This document shows, in pieces, positions 1 to 6,771 of a stretch of 9,315 bases of DNA. A program made the translations under genes and the position numbers. Below the pieces are notes generated by a model, which had not been told where the DNA came from, searched no databases, and saw nothing but the letters and a program-made list of their open reading frames with translations. How positions within the stretch are numbered: the stretch's first letter is position 1; every line of letters begins with the position of its first letter. The DNA comes from Candidatus Saccharimonadota bacterium (lineage in GTDB: Bacteria; Patescibacteriota; Saccharimonadia; Saccharimonadales; Saccharimonadaceae), in NCBI GenBank assembly GCA_003545655.1, contig DODJ01000037.1, forward strand, positions 1-9,315, given 5' to 3'.

Positions 1-410
1 CAGTCCGCAAGGTAGAAAAAGCATTCCAGCTAAAAGCAACTGCCGACGAACGGAGTAGCTATTGGCGCGAGCAAGATTTATTAGGTACGGGCAACCCTAA
101 CGTGAGCGATGTTATTGCTGGTACCGACCTTCGCAACTATCTACAAGCGGTTCCCGAGGTCTCGGGTATGTCGGGGCTAAGATGGGTCTACGATAACGAC
201 GGGGATTCGTACGACGGGTGTTCGGCTTCGGCGGTGGGGGTGAATCTTATCATCTACAACGTTAACCAATATCTATCGGTAATGCAGGAACTAGACAATA
301 CACTTGATGACGGTAATTTGGCCTGCGGGAAAATACGCCATTCTGCTTCCGATGATGGCGGTAACGGCGCTATATTCTACCAGCTTGGTGGCGCTGGTGG
401 CTCGATATAG
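1..410 (+). CDS. Prepilin-like / type IV pilin-family protein, C-terminal part
   Basis: The 5' end is cut off by the window. The frame is open from base 3, giving at least 135 residues before the TAG at 408-410, so the GTG at 102 is an internal codon and not the start. The visible part fits the end of a pilin or pseudopilin: a helical stretch (KVEKAFQLKATADERSSYW), then a globular region with an acidic Asp/Gly loop (YDNDGDSYDG), which could bind calcium as in type II pseudopilins. The stretch LDNTLDDGNLACGKIR follows. Two cysteines (DGC and LAC) could form the C-terminal disulfide of such proteins. The diagnostic prepilin cleavage site and N-terminal hydrophobic helix lie outside the window, so the family call rests on the C-terminal pattern alone. 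In Saccharibacteria such proteins form surface pili used in attachment or twitching (family knowledge). The gene converges on the phosphoketolase gene with 14 bases between the stop codons. Confidence 0.6.
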   Translation, partial: VRKVEKAFQLKATADERSSYWREQDLLGTGNPNVSDVIAGTDLRNYLQAVPEVSGMSGLRWVYDNDGDSYDGCSASAVGVNLIIYNVNQYLSVMQELDNTLDDGNLACGKIRHSASDDGGNGAIFYQLGGAGGSI

Positions 411-424
411 ACTACGGGTCTATA
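406..424. terminator. Small inverted repeat between convergent stop codons
   Basis: A 7-bp perfect stem (tatagac / gtctata) with a 5-base loop spans the TAG of the prepilin-like gene and ends one base from the phosphoketolase stop. It is symmetric, so it could act in both directions. The stem is AT-rich and no run of T follows on either strand, so it is at best a weak terminator. No better terminator is visible at this convergent junction. Confidence 0.25.
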
Positions 425-2797
425 CTAGCTTCGCCCAAACGGCCACACCCACTCGCGCACTTCGGCCATGTCTTCGCCGTGTTCAACAATGTAGTTGTTG
501 TGTTGAATGAGTTTGGTTTGCATGTCTTGGTAGAGCGCCTGCGCTTCTTCGCTATCAAGGTGGGCGCGTTCAATAACATCCATAACAAGGTGGAAGCGGT
601 CAAGCTCGTTCTTTACGGTCATGTCGAAAGCAGTGGTAATCGTACCTTCCTCTTTGTAGCCGCGTACGTGCACGCGCTGGTTGGCACGGCGGTAAATGAG
701 GCGATGGATAAGCCATGGGTAGCCGTGGAAGGCGAAAATAATGGGCTTGTCGGTGGTGAAGAGAGCGTTGTAGTCAATATCGCTCAGGCCGTGGGGGTGC
801 TCGGTGTCGGGCTGGAGGCGCATGAGATCAACAATGTTGATAACGCGAATCTTTAGGTTCGGGAGTGCCTCGCGCAAAATAGAAACAGCAGCCATCATCT
901 CAAGGGTAGGAATGTCACCGGCTGCAGCCATAACGACATCGGGCTCTTCGCCATTGTCGGTTGATGCCCAGTCCCAAGTACCTAACCCCTTTGTGCAGTG
1001 TTCCACGGCCTGTTCCATAGTGAGCCATTGTGGTGCCTCGTGTTTACCGGTAATCGTCAGGTTAATATAGCCGCGGCTCCGCAAACAGTGGTCCATAACG
1101 CTTAGGGTAGTGTTGGCGTCGGGTGGCAAGTAGACGCGCGCTACATCTGGCTTTTTGTTAATAATGTGATCAATAAAGCCAGGGTCTTGATGGGTGAAGC
1201 CATTGTGGTCTTGGCGCCAAACATGCGAAGTCAACAGGTAGTTAAGTGAAGCGATTTCTTCGCGCCATGGCAGCTCGCTGCACATTTTCATCCACTTAGC
1301 GTGTTGGCTCATCATCGAGTCGACGATACGGATAAAGGCCTCGTAGCTATGCATAATACCGTGACGTCCCGTTAATAGGTAGCCTTCAAGCCACCCTTCA
1401 GCCTGGTGCTCGCTAAGCATAGCATCAAGCACCATACCATCTTGTGCAAGGAAGTCATCGCCGTCTTTTGTACGAGCGTTCCATTGACGGTTGGTGGTTT
1501 CAAACACAGCTTCAAGACGGTTTGATATGGTTTCGTCAGGTGCAAACACCCGGAAGTTACGGCTTTGCTGGTTCATGCGAATCACATCGCGCATCCAGGG
1601 GCCAAGGGCGTGGGTGTTACCCGAGTTAACGATACTTGGGTAGCTTACCTCAACTTCGTAATCGCGGAAGTTTGGTAGTTGCAGTTCGCGAAGAAGCTTA
1701 CCGCCGTTTGCGTGGGGGTTAGCTCCCATACGATGCGTGCCGGTTGGGGCGAGTTCGGCAAGTTCGGGAATCAGCCGACCACTTTCATCAAAAAGTTCTT
1801 CGGGTTTGTAGCTCTTCAGCCAGGTTTCGAGCATAGAAAGGTTCTCGGAATGAGCCTCGTCAACCGCAAGAGGTACTTGGTGTGAACGGAAGGAATCTTC
1901 GTTTGGCTTACCATTTATTTCTTTTGGTCCAGTCCAGCCCTTTGGTGAACGAAGGATAATCATTGGCCAGCGAGGACGCATAGTGTTGCCGTGCTCGCGG
2001 GCTTGGCTTTGGATGTGTCTAATTTCATTAGTCACAATATCCATCACTTCGGCCATACGGGCATGCATGTAGTCAGGGTCGCCACCCTCAACGAAGTAGG
2101 GGTTCCAGCCGTAGCCGCGGAAAAGCTGCTCGAGCTCTTCGTGCTCGATACGCGACAGAACAGTTGGGTTGCTAATTTTATAGCCATTAAGGTGCAAAAT
2201 AGGCAGTACTGCACCGTCAGTCTTCGGGTTTAAGAACTTATTTGAGTGCCATGCGGTTGCGAGGGGACCGGTTTCCGCTTCGCCATCACCAACAACGCAC
2301 GTCGCAATAAGGGTAGGGTTGTCAAACACAGCGCCAAAAGCGTGGCTTAGCGAGTAGCCAAGTTCGCCACCCTCATGAAGTGAGCCAGGAACCTGTGGTG
2401 ACACATGGCTCGAAAGCCCGCCCGGCCATGAGAATTTACGGAAAAGCGTTGCCATACCTTCTTCGTTCTGCGGCATGTCGGGGTAAATTTCGCTCCATGT
2501 ACCTTCGAGGTAGGTGTTGGCCATAAGGGCTGGGCCACCGTGGCCAGGGCCAGATAAGTAGACCATGTTAAGGTCATACTGCTTAATAACACGGTTAAGG
2601 TGTACGTAAATAAAGTTTTGCCCAGGTGTTGTGCCCCAGTGGCCAAGGAGCATCTTTTTTATGTCGCCTAGTTCAAGGGGGCGACGAAGCAGGGGGTTGT
2701 TTCGTAAGTAAATTTGCCCCACTGATAGGTAATTACTCGCGCGCCAGTAGGCGTCCATTTTTCTTAATGCGTCATTTGAAACGGTAGTCTCGCTCAT
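425..2797 (-). CDS. xfp: D-xylulose-5-phosphate/D-fructose-6-phosphate phosphoketolase
   Basis: This thiamine-diphosphate enzyme splits xylulose-5-P (to glyceraldehyde-3-P) or fructose-6-P (to erythrose-4-P) with phosphate, releasing acetyl phosphate. The protein has 790 residues, normal for the family, and looks complete. The N-terminal domain carries GHWGTTPGQ (52-60), SGPGHGGP (82-89) and [12 protein letters not shown] (138-149). It also carries the thiamine-diphosphate motif GDGEAETGP (170-178). The middle and C-terminal parts have FAPDET (418-423), SYEAF (484-488) and [14 protein letters not shown] (527-540). Both classic phosphoketolase signatures can be read (EGGELGY, and [19 protein letters not shown]). 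The active-site histidines H53, H86 and H141 and glutamates E422 and E486 are present. The gene is last in the operon: its ATG overlaps the acetate kinase stop as ATGA, with AGGAAAGGG about 7-15 bases upstream, so translation is probably coupled. The product feeds acetate kinase directly. Sequence alone does not show whether xylulose-5-P or fructose-6-P is preferred. Confidence 0.97.
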   Translation of the reverse strand: MSETTVSNDALRKMDAYWRASNYLSVGQIYLRNNPLLRRPLELGDIKKMLLGHWGTTPGQNFIYVHLNRVIKQYDLNMVYLSGPGHGGPALMANTYLEGTWSEIYPDMPQNEEGMATLFRKFSWPGGLSSHVSPQVPGSLHEGGELGYSLSHAFGAVFDNPTLIATCVVGDGEAETGPLATAWHSNKFLNPKTDGAVLPILHLNGYKISNPTVLSRIEHEELEQLFRGYGWNPYFVEGGDPDYMHARMAEVMDIVTNEIRHIQSQAREHGNTMRPRWPMIILRSPKGWTGPKEINGKPNEDSFRSHQVPLAVDEAHSENLSMLETWLKSYKPEELFDESGRLIPELAELAPTGTHRMGANPHANGGKLLRELQLPNFRDYEVEVSYPSIVNSGNTHALGPWMRDVIRMNQQSRNFRVFAPDETISNRLEAVFETTNRQWNARTKDGDDFLAQDGMVLDAMLSEHQAEGWLEGYLLTGRHGIMHSYEAFIRIVDSMMSQHAKWMKMCSELPWREEIASLNYLLTSHVWRQDHNGFTHQDPGFIDHIINKKPDVARVYLPPDANTTLSVMDHCLRSRGYINLTITGKHEAPQWLTMEQAVEHCTKGLGTWDWASTDNGEEPDVVMAAAGDIPTLEMMAAVSILREALPNLKIRVINIVDLMRLQPDTEHPHGLSDIDYNALFTTDKPIIFAFHGYPWLIHRLIYRRANQRVHVRGYKEEGTITTAFDMTVKNELDRFHLVMDVIERAHLDSEEAQALYQDMQTKLIQHNNYIVEHGEDMAEVREWVWPFGRS

Positions 2798-3972
2798 GCT
2801 GGTGCCCTTTCCTGCAGTAGTGCGGCTGTCTGTGTAACAATGCTTATATCTTCTTTGGCAGGTATAACGTGCACCCCTACCCCCGAAGTGTCTGCCGAAA
2901 TGAGGCGTTCATGAGCGTCATTTCGCTGTTCATCTACTATAATACCCAAAAAGCTTAAGGTTTGGCAAATACGGGCGCGAATTTCGGCAGATCGTTCGCC
3001 AATACCGCCACTAAAAATAATACTATCAATACCCCCAAGGGCGGCTGCGAAGGCGCCTATTTGTTTGGTAATTCTGTAGCAGAAGAGTTCAATTGCAAGC
3101 GCGGCATCGGAATTTTCATGCTGCGCTTGTAGCAAGGTATGCATGTCCGCACTAAGCCCAGATACACCAAGAAGACCTGATTTTTTACTTACGAGCTCGG
3201 TGATTGCCTCGGTGGTATAGCCTTTTTCTTGCTGTAGGTACGTTAGGACGCCGGGCTCAATGTCGCCCGTGCGGGTGCTCATCATAATACCGGAAACGGG
3301 GGTAAAGCCCATGGTCATATCAATAGGGTGCCCATCTTTTAGGGCGCATACACTTGCGCCGCTTCCTAGGTGCGCCATAATAATGCGCCCGCGTGCAGCA
3401 ACGTTGCCCTCGTGGCTGGTGAAACTATGGAGGAGCGAGCTGTAAGATAGCCCGTGAAACCCATATCGCCGTAGCCCTAGCTCTTTTGGGAGGGGGAGGG
3501 TTTTAGCAACGGTAGGCACCTGCGTGAAAAAGGCCGTGTCGAAGCAGGCAACATGCGACACGGTAGGGTAGGTGGTGCGGAAGGCTGTAATAGCAGCAAG
3601 CGTGTCGGGCATATGGTTAGGCGCCAAGGGGGTAAGGGAGGTGAGATACTCGATGACACCATCATCTATTAGTGCGGCATCGCTAAAGCGCTCCCCACCA
3701 TGAACAACCCGGTGGCCGATGGCGATTGGGGTGCTATGGACCTCGCTTGTGAGCCACTGTGAAACTAATTGTATAGCCGCGTCCATCGTAGGAATAGGGA
3801 GAGTGCGGGTGTCGCTACTGCCGTAGGTTCCGCCAGGAATAAAGCACGAATCGTTCGTACCGATACCCTCAACTGAAGCTGAAGCAACAGGGGTGTCAAG
3901 CGTTTCTTCGTCAAACACTGCCACCTTCAAACTTGAAGACCCCGCATTAATTGAAAGAATCACCCCACCCAT
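2794..3972 (-). CDS. ackA: Acetate kinase (acetate/propionate kinase family)
   Basis: The enzyme converts acetyl phosphate and ADP to acetate and ATP in the cytoplasm, the energy-yielding step after phosphoketolase. The chosen ATG at 3972 gives 392 residues starting [16 protein letters not shown], which matches the family N-terminus. A longer reading from GTG at 4008 adds 12 residues and overlaps the upstream gene by 26 bases, so it is less likely. Residues visible by comparison with Methanosarcina acetate kinase: N9, R88 in GHRVVHGG, H120, D145 in FDTAF, H173 in YGFHG, H201, R234 in STRTGD, the SGGIGE loop (321-326) and E374. The usual HLGNG reads HLGSG (S204), and FHGTSH reads FHGLSY. From memory, the form HLGSGASxCA occurs in a proteobacterial-type subgroup often found beside phosphoketolase. 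The start lacks a clear Shine-Dalgarno sequence, although TATAGT lies 9 bases before the ATG. The gene is 10 bases from the flavoprotein gene and overlaps xfp by 4. Confidence 0.96.
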   Translation of the reverse strand: MGGVILSINAGSSSLKVAVFDEETLDTPVASASVEGIGTNDSCFIPGGTYGSSDTRTLPIPTMDAAIQLVSQWLTSEVHSTPIAIGHRVVHGGERFSDAALIDDGVIEYLTSLTPLAPNHMPDTLAAITAFRTTYPTVSHVACFDTAFFTQVPTVAKTLPLPKELGLRRYGFHGLSYSSLLHSFTSHEGNVAARGRIIMAHLGSGASVCALKDGHPIDMTMGFTPVSGIMMSTRTGDIEPGVLTYLQQEKGYTTEAITELVSKKSGLLGVSGLSADMHTLLQAQHENSDAALAIELFCYRITKQIGAFAAALGGIDSIIFSGGIGERSAEIRARICQTLSFLGIIVDEQRNDAHERLISADTSGVGVHVIPAKEDISIVTQTAALLQERAPA

Positions 3973-3982
3973 AGTACTTTTA

Positions 3983-5353
3983 CTATACCAGTTTCTGGGC
4001 GGCCACACGAATTACTTCTGCCCACGATAAAAATGCGTGGGGGGTGTCGGCTATTTGGGCAGCCGTAAGGGAATGTTTAACCGCCAACCCGATTTCCTGA
4101 ATCATGTCACCGGCGTGCGGGGCAACAATTGTTCCGCCCAACACCACACCCTTTTTGTCGGTAATAATTTTCACAAACCCATCACGGAAATCGGCAGTGT
4201 TGCTACGCGAAATAATAGACAGCGGCGCCACGGCTTTATTAATAGAGACATCGCGGCGTCGGCAGTCGTCTTCGCTCAGACCAACGGTAGCTACTTCGGG
4301 TGTCGTAAAGATAATACCCGGCGTGGCGGTGTAGTTAGGGCTGGTTTTGGTGCGCTCTAGTATGTTGTGGGCAACAATTTTGCTTTCAAGAAGCGCCGAG
4401 TGGGTATGCCCGTCGCGTCCTAATACATCTCCGGCGGCGTAGATGTGCTTGGTGCTGGTTTGAAGAAAGTCGTTTACCTCAACACCCTTAGCGGTGTAGG
4501 CAACCGAAGCATTTTCAAGCCCAGCGTCAACATTTGGCTGACGGCCTGCGGCGATCAAGATCTCGTCGGCTTTAATATGCTTTTGGGTGCCTGCCCGTGA
4601 AATAAGGATCTTCTTTGTAAGCCCTTCTTTTTCTACTGAGAGCACGCGGCTATGGGTGAGTACAGTGACCCCCTTTTGCTCAGTGAGTACTTTTTCTATC
4701 GTCTCGCCAACTTCAGCGTCCTGATGGGGAAGAATGCGCCCCGCCTGTTCGGCAATATATACTTTAGTGCCAAATGTAGCCATAAGTTGGGCAATTTCTA
4801 CACCGTACTCGCCACCACCAATAATAAACAGGCTTTTTGGTGGACGAAGTGTTTCAAGAATGGTGCGGGGGGTGAAGTAGGGAACCGTATCGAGCCCGTG
4901 AATCTCTGGTGTTACCCAACTCGAGCCTGTTGCAACAAGAAAATGCGCCGCCGAAAGGTGTCGCCGATTGACGGTAATCTCGTGAGGGGTTAAAAAGTGC
5001 GCCTTACCCTGAAACGCTGCCACTCCATTATTTTCGTAAAAATGGCGATTGTTTGCAGCGCCGGTGCGTTTTACCGCAAGGTCTTTCCAGGCGCGAATAG
5101 AAGGGTAATTGTAGCCTAGGGTGGAGGTACGCAGGCCAAAACGGTTTGCATGGCGGGCTTCATCGTAAATACGGGCTACGTGCAGCAGTGATTTTGTTGG
5201 AATATTTCCCCAGTTGGGCGAGTCGCCACCAAAGGTGTCTTCTTCAATAATTGCCACTCGTTTGCCAGCACGTGCAACAATAGTTGCGGCAGCACTACCA
5301 GCAGCGCCACTTCCTATAACTATCAGGTCGTAATCGAAGGTATGTTTTGGCAT
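3983..5353 (-). CDS. Lpd/MerA-fold FAD-NAD(P) oxidoreductase lacking the redox-active cysteines
   Basis: This 456-residue flavoprotein has the full class I pyridine nucleotide-disulfide reductase layout. The FAD site is GSGAAGSAAA (14-23), followed by VATGS (140-144), the NAD(P) site GGGEYGVE (179-186), the second FAD motif YAAGD (305-309) and a C-terminal dimerisation domain (about 343-456). E202, at the end of the second strand of the NAD site, suggests NAD(H) rather than NADP(H). The active-site helix, normally GGxCxNxGCxPxK, reads GGDSPNWGNIPTK (42-54): both cysteines are replaced, by S45 and N50. The catalytic His of the C-terminal HxHPTxxE motif is also gone (DTPHAFLSWAE, F441), while the Glu (E446) remains. 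Only one cysteine (C364) exists in the protein. It therefore cannot work as a dihydrolipoamide, glutathione or mercuric reductase by dithiol chemistry. An NADH oxidase, diaphorase or quinone-type activity, or a sensor role, is possible (inference). A strong ribosome site (AAGGAG, 9 bases before the ATG) starts it, 13 bases after the ATP-cone gene. Confidence 0.9.
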   Translation of the reverse strand: MPKHTFDYDLIVIGSGAAGSAAATIVARAGKRVAIIEEDTFGGDSPNWGNIPTKSLLHVARIYDEARHANRFGLRTSTLGYNYPSIRAWKDLAVKRTGAANNRHFYENNGVAAFQGKAHFLTPHEITVNRRHLSAAHFLVATGSSWVTPEIHGLDTVPYFTPRTILETLRPPKSLFIIGGGEYGVEIAQLMATFGTKVYIAEQAGRILPHQDAEVGETIEKVLTEQKGVTVLTHSRVLSVEKEGLTKKILISRAGTQKHIKADEILIAAGRQPNVDAGLENASVAYTAKGVEVNDFLQTSTKHIYAAGDVLGRDGHTHSALLESKIVAHNILERTKTSPNYTATPGIIFTTPEVATVGLSEDDCRRRDVSINKAVAPLSIISRSNTADFRDGFVKIITDKKGVVLGGTIVAPHAGDMIQEIGLAVKHSLTAAQIADTPHAFLSWAEVIRVAAQKLV

Positions 5354-5366
5354 GTGGTGGGTCTCC

Positions 5367-5663
5367 TTACATTATTGAGCGGTGGTGTTCATATAAATAA
5401 CTCGCGTCGGGGTGGTAGGTGCGCAGTGCTTTGGCGGCAACACGACGGATATCATTGCTGGTAACTTCGGGTCGCTTTTGGAGCCAGCTTACTACTTCAT
5501 CAACGACACGGCGGGCGGTACTTTCGGCATTACCTGTTGGTGCACCCGACCCCAAGCAAGCGGCAACAATACTTTTATGGAGTTTTTCGCGCTCGAACGC
5601 TTCGGGGTGCCGATGTCGCCCGTTCTTTACTACGTGCGTTTGTATGTTCCCACCCTCGTGCAT
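5367..5663 (-). CDS. Stand-alone ATP-cone domain protein
   Basis: This 98-residue protein is almost entirely one ATP-cone (PF03477-type) domain, the nucleotide-binding module that senses ATP/dATP in ribonucleotide reductase large subunits and in NrdR. Visible matches are VVKNGRHRHPEAFEREKLHKSI (11-32), with the usual V-K-x-G followed by F-x-x-x-K-L, then TSNDI (68-72), and the end PDASYLYEHHRSIM, which parallels PDYQYLAARLAIF of E. coli NrdA. There is no zinc ribbon, so it is not NrdR, and no reductase domain follows. The ATG lies 2 bases after the membrane-protein stop with only a weak GGGG upstream, suggesting coupled translation. The TAA stop lies inside the Shine-Dalgarno region of the flavoprotein gene. 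Its place inside an acetyl-phosphate/ATP-producing operon suggests adenylate sensing that acts on a neighbouring protein. This is inference; the partner is not identifiable. Confidence 0.82.
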   Translation of the reverse strand: MHEGGNIQTHVVKNGRHRHPEAFEREKLHKSIVAACLGSGAPTGNAESTARRVVDEVVSWLQKRPEVTSNDIRRVAAKALRTYHPDASYLYEHHRSIM

Positions 5664-5665
5664 CG

Positions 5666-6382
5666 TTATAGTACCCCAGTGGCCAAGGCCACAACTTCGT
5701 TAATGTAAATAAAGAAACCTAAGGCAACCAGCGCGCTCCCAGCACTAAACTGTAAGAAGCGCTTGTTTTTCTCGCGCCATTTTTGCACCCTACTGATAGA
5801 ATGTCCACTGCCAACCAAGCTCCATACCACTATAAGCCCCAGGCTTGAAACCAAAGTGTAAACGAGCGCACCAACCAGCTGCCACTGGGAAGGGAGTTCA
5901 AGAAGAATAAGTGCGCTGATGGTAAGGGTAGGGATGATAAAGATAAGCTCAGAGATAACACTGGTAAGCCCTAGGCTAAACGCTTCAACACTAGCCCGCG
6001 TGGCTTTGGTGCGACTAGTAAGGTGTTTAGCGAAAGCTCGCGGAATCCACAGTTCGGTACCGGCTTTTTTGGTGCGGTAGTAAAAAAGCCAAACTGCCAC
6101 CCCAATACCAAGCACAACGCTACAGGCGATAGCCCATACTTCAAGGCTGACAGGGGCGCCGAAAAGTTGCAGGAACACAAATGCGGCAGATACAAGGAGG
6201 AGAAGGCTCATAAGCGCTGCACCACCTACGAAACTACTGGTAAGACGAAGCAGTTTTGCCCGTGACCGTTTGGCACCAATAGTATGGCTTGATAACAGCG
6301 TTAATACACTGACGCTCAGCTGAAAGCTTGCGTGGATAAGCGCGGCGAAGGCGATAATTGCGAGTGAGGTAAAGATGTCCAT
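5666..6382 (-). CDS. Six-helix membrane protein, function unknown
   Basis: The 238-residue product has about six hydrophobic segments: roughly 4-30, 49-76, 79-101, 135-160, 170-196 and 210-235. They form two groups of three separated by a basic cytoplasmic loop (RTKKAGTELWIPRAFAKHLTSRTK). This 3+3 arrangement resembles LysE- or DsbD/CcdA-type small transporters, but I see no signature motif: no paired Cys, and no Pro-Cys as in CcdA. No function is assigned. The reading frame extends upstream to an ATG at 6445, but the operon promoter at 6416-6445 would start RNA near 6409, so the ATG at 6382 is chosen; the first helix begins right after it. AGAGGA lies about 21 bases upstream, too far for a standard ribosome site, so initiation is weak or unusual. 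The gene is first in the five-gene operon, 2 bases before the ATP-cone gene. An exporter of acetate or a small solute is possible but only inferred from context. Confidence 0.75.
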   Translation of the reverse strand: MDIFTSLAIIAFAALIHASFQLSVSVLTLLSSHTIGAKRSRAKLLRLTSSFVGGAALMSLLLLVSAAFVFLQLFGAPVSLEVWAIACSVVLGIGVAVWLFYYRTKKAGTELWIPRAFAKHLTSRTKATRASVEAFSLGLTSVISELIFIIPTLTISALILLELPSQWQLVGALVYTLVSSLGLIVVWSLVGSGHSISRVQKWREKNKRFLQFSAGSALVALGFFIYINEVVALATGVL

Positions 6383-6415
6383 AGTTTCTGTTTTTTGCGT
6401 TATTCCTCTACCAAA

Positions 6416-6445
6416 GTTATACCATAAGCGTAACGGGGGTGTCAA
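6416..6445 (-). promoter_or_regulatory. Sigma-70-like promoter of the membrane protein-ATP cone-flavoprotein-ackA-xfp operon
   Basis: On the minus strand, TTGACA (6445-6440) is followed after 18 bases by TATAAC (6421-6416). The expected RNA start is near 6409, leaving a leader of about 27 bases before the ATG at 6382. No other comparably good promoter is visible upstream of the later genes, so all five genes probably depend on it. Confidence 0.75.
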
Positions 6446-6452
6446 AAAGGTA

Positions 6453-6481
6453 TTGACTTTTTATACCACTTATGCTAGTAT
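6453..6481 (+). promoter_or_regulatory. Sigma-70-like promoter of the 46-codon gene
   Basis: TTGACT (6453-6458) is followed after 17 bases by TAGTAT (6476-6481), preceded by TGC, an extended -10. An alternative -10, TATAAG (6479-6484), fits less well with 20 bases of spacing. The -35 box lies 7 bases from the -35 box of the divergent operon promoter, so the two promoters stand back to back. GGTAT and ATACC (6449-6453, 6463-6467) form a small inverted repeat over this -35 that could be an operator. Confidence 0.65.
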
Positions 6482-6522
6482 AAGTACATAAGCCAATAAA
6501 AACAAAAAGAAAGCAAAAAATA

Positions 6523-6663
6523 ATGGAAGCCACTACCCAAAGCACCGTTATCGAACCTGTAACTATGAGTGAAGTCCTTGCCCTCGCCAGCTGGGACCGC
6601 CCCCGTACCAACGAAGAACTCCGCGATTTTCGGTCGCAACGTGAAGCCATTATAGGCCTATAA
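6523..6663 (+). CDS. Small 46-residue protein, unknown
   Basis: The ATG at 6523 opens a 46-codon frame ending in TAA at 6661-6663. The protein begins MEATTQSTVIEPVTMSEV and continues LALASWDRPRTNEELRDF, ending SQREAIIGL. It is hydrophilic, without a membrane helix, signal peptide or cysteine, and residues from about 15 on look helical. I do not recognise it. Support for a real gene comes from its surroundings: a good promoter about 40 bases upstream, an A-rich unstructured leader (about 6488-6522, weak purine ribosome site AAAGAAAG), and an intrinsic terminator starting 7 bases after the stop. Codon choice (GCC, ACC, CGC, GAA) resembles the neighbouring genes. It is divergent from the phosphoketolase operon and could regulate it, as small divergent genes sometimes do, but no DNA-binding motif is visible. 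The alternative is a small RNA carrying a chance frame. Confidence 0.6.
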   Translation: MEATTQSTVIEPVTMSEVLALASWDRPRTNEELRDFRSQREAIIGL

Positions 6664-6669
6664 AAAATC

Positions 6670-6696
6670 AACCACCCGCAGAAGGGTGGTTTTTCT
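6670..6696. terminator. Bidirectional intrinsic terminator after the 46-codon gene
   Basis: An 8-bp stem, aaccaccc (6670-6677) and gggtggtt (6684-6691), with a 6-base loop is followed by TTT-C-TT on the + strand. On the minus strand it is followed by GATTTTTTA. It can end both the 46-codon gene and read-through from the GC-rich minus-strand gene on the other side. Confidence 0.85.
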
Positions 6697-6708
6697 TGCC
6701 AATGAGAA

Positions 6709-6764
6709 TGCCCCGCCAGGCATCCTCGACTCTCTTTATGGGAGAGGAAGATGCCTGCGGGGCA
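6709..6764 (-). terminator. Long GC-rich hairpin downstream of the 122-residue gene
   Basis: Arms tgccccgc (6709-6716) and gcggggca (6757-6764) pair over 8 bp. After one bulged C, aggcatc (6718-6724) and gatgcct (6750-6756) pair over 7 bp, and an inner ctctc/gagag stem (6730-6734, 6742-6746) closes the top. It starts 7 bases after the TAG of the minus-strand gene, and the minus strand then reads TTCTCATT, a poor T run. It is probably a terminator or an mRNA 3'-end stabiliser; a mobile hairpin repeat is the alternative. Confidence 0.55.
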
Positions 6765-6771
6765 GGGTGCG

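Noticed and set aside
102..410. Complete 102-residue gene starting at GTG 102
   Set aside because: The frame stays open to the window edge, with residues fitting a pilin helix, and no ribosome site precedes 102.
2794..2796. UGA recoded as Gly or Trp
   Set aside because: TGA is the natural end of ackA and of the 88-residue gene at positions fitting family lengths and the overlap with the next gene; no in-frame TGA occurs in conserved proteins.
3983..5353. Naming the flavoprotein dihydrolipoamide dehydrogenase or mercuric reductase
   Set aside because: Overall fold matches, but both active-site cysteines and the catalytic histidine are absent, and no lipoyl dehydrogenase complex genes are nearby.
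5367..5663. ATP-cone protein as NrdR or a ribonucleotide reductase fragment
   Set aside because: It has no zinc ribbon and no frameshifted reductase domain follows; the next gene begins 13 bases later with a strong ribosome site.
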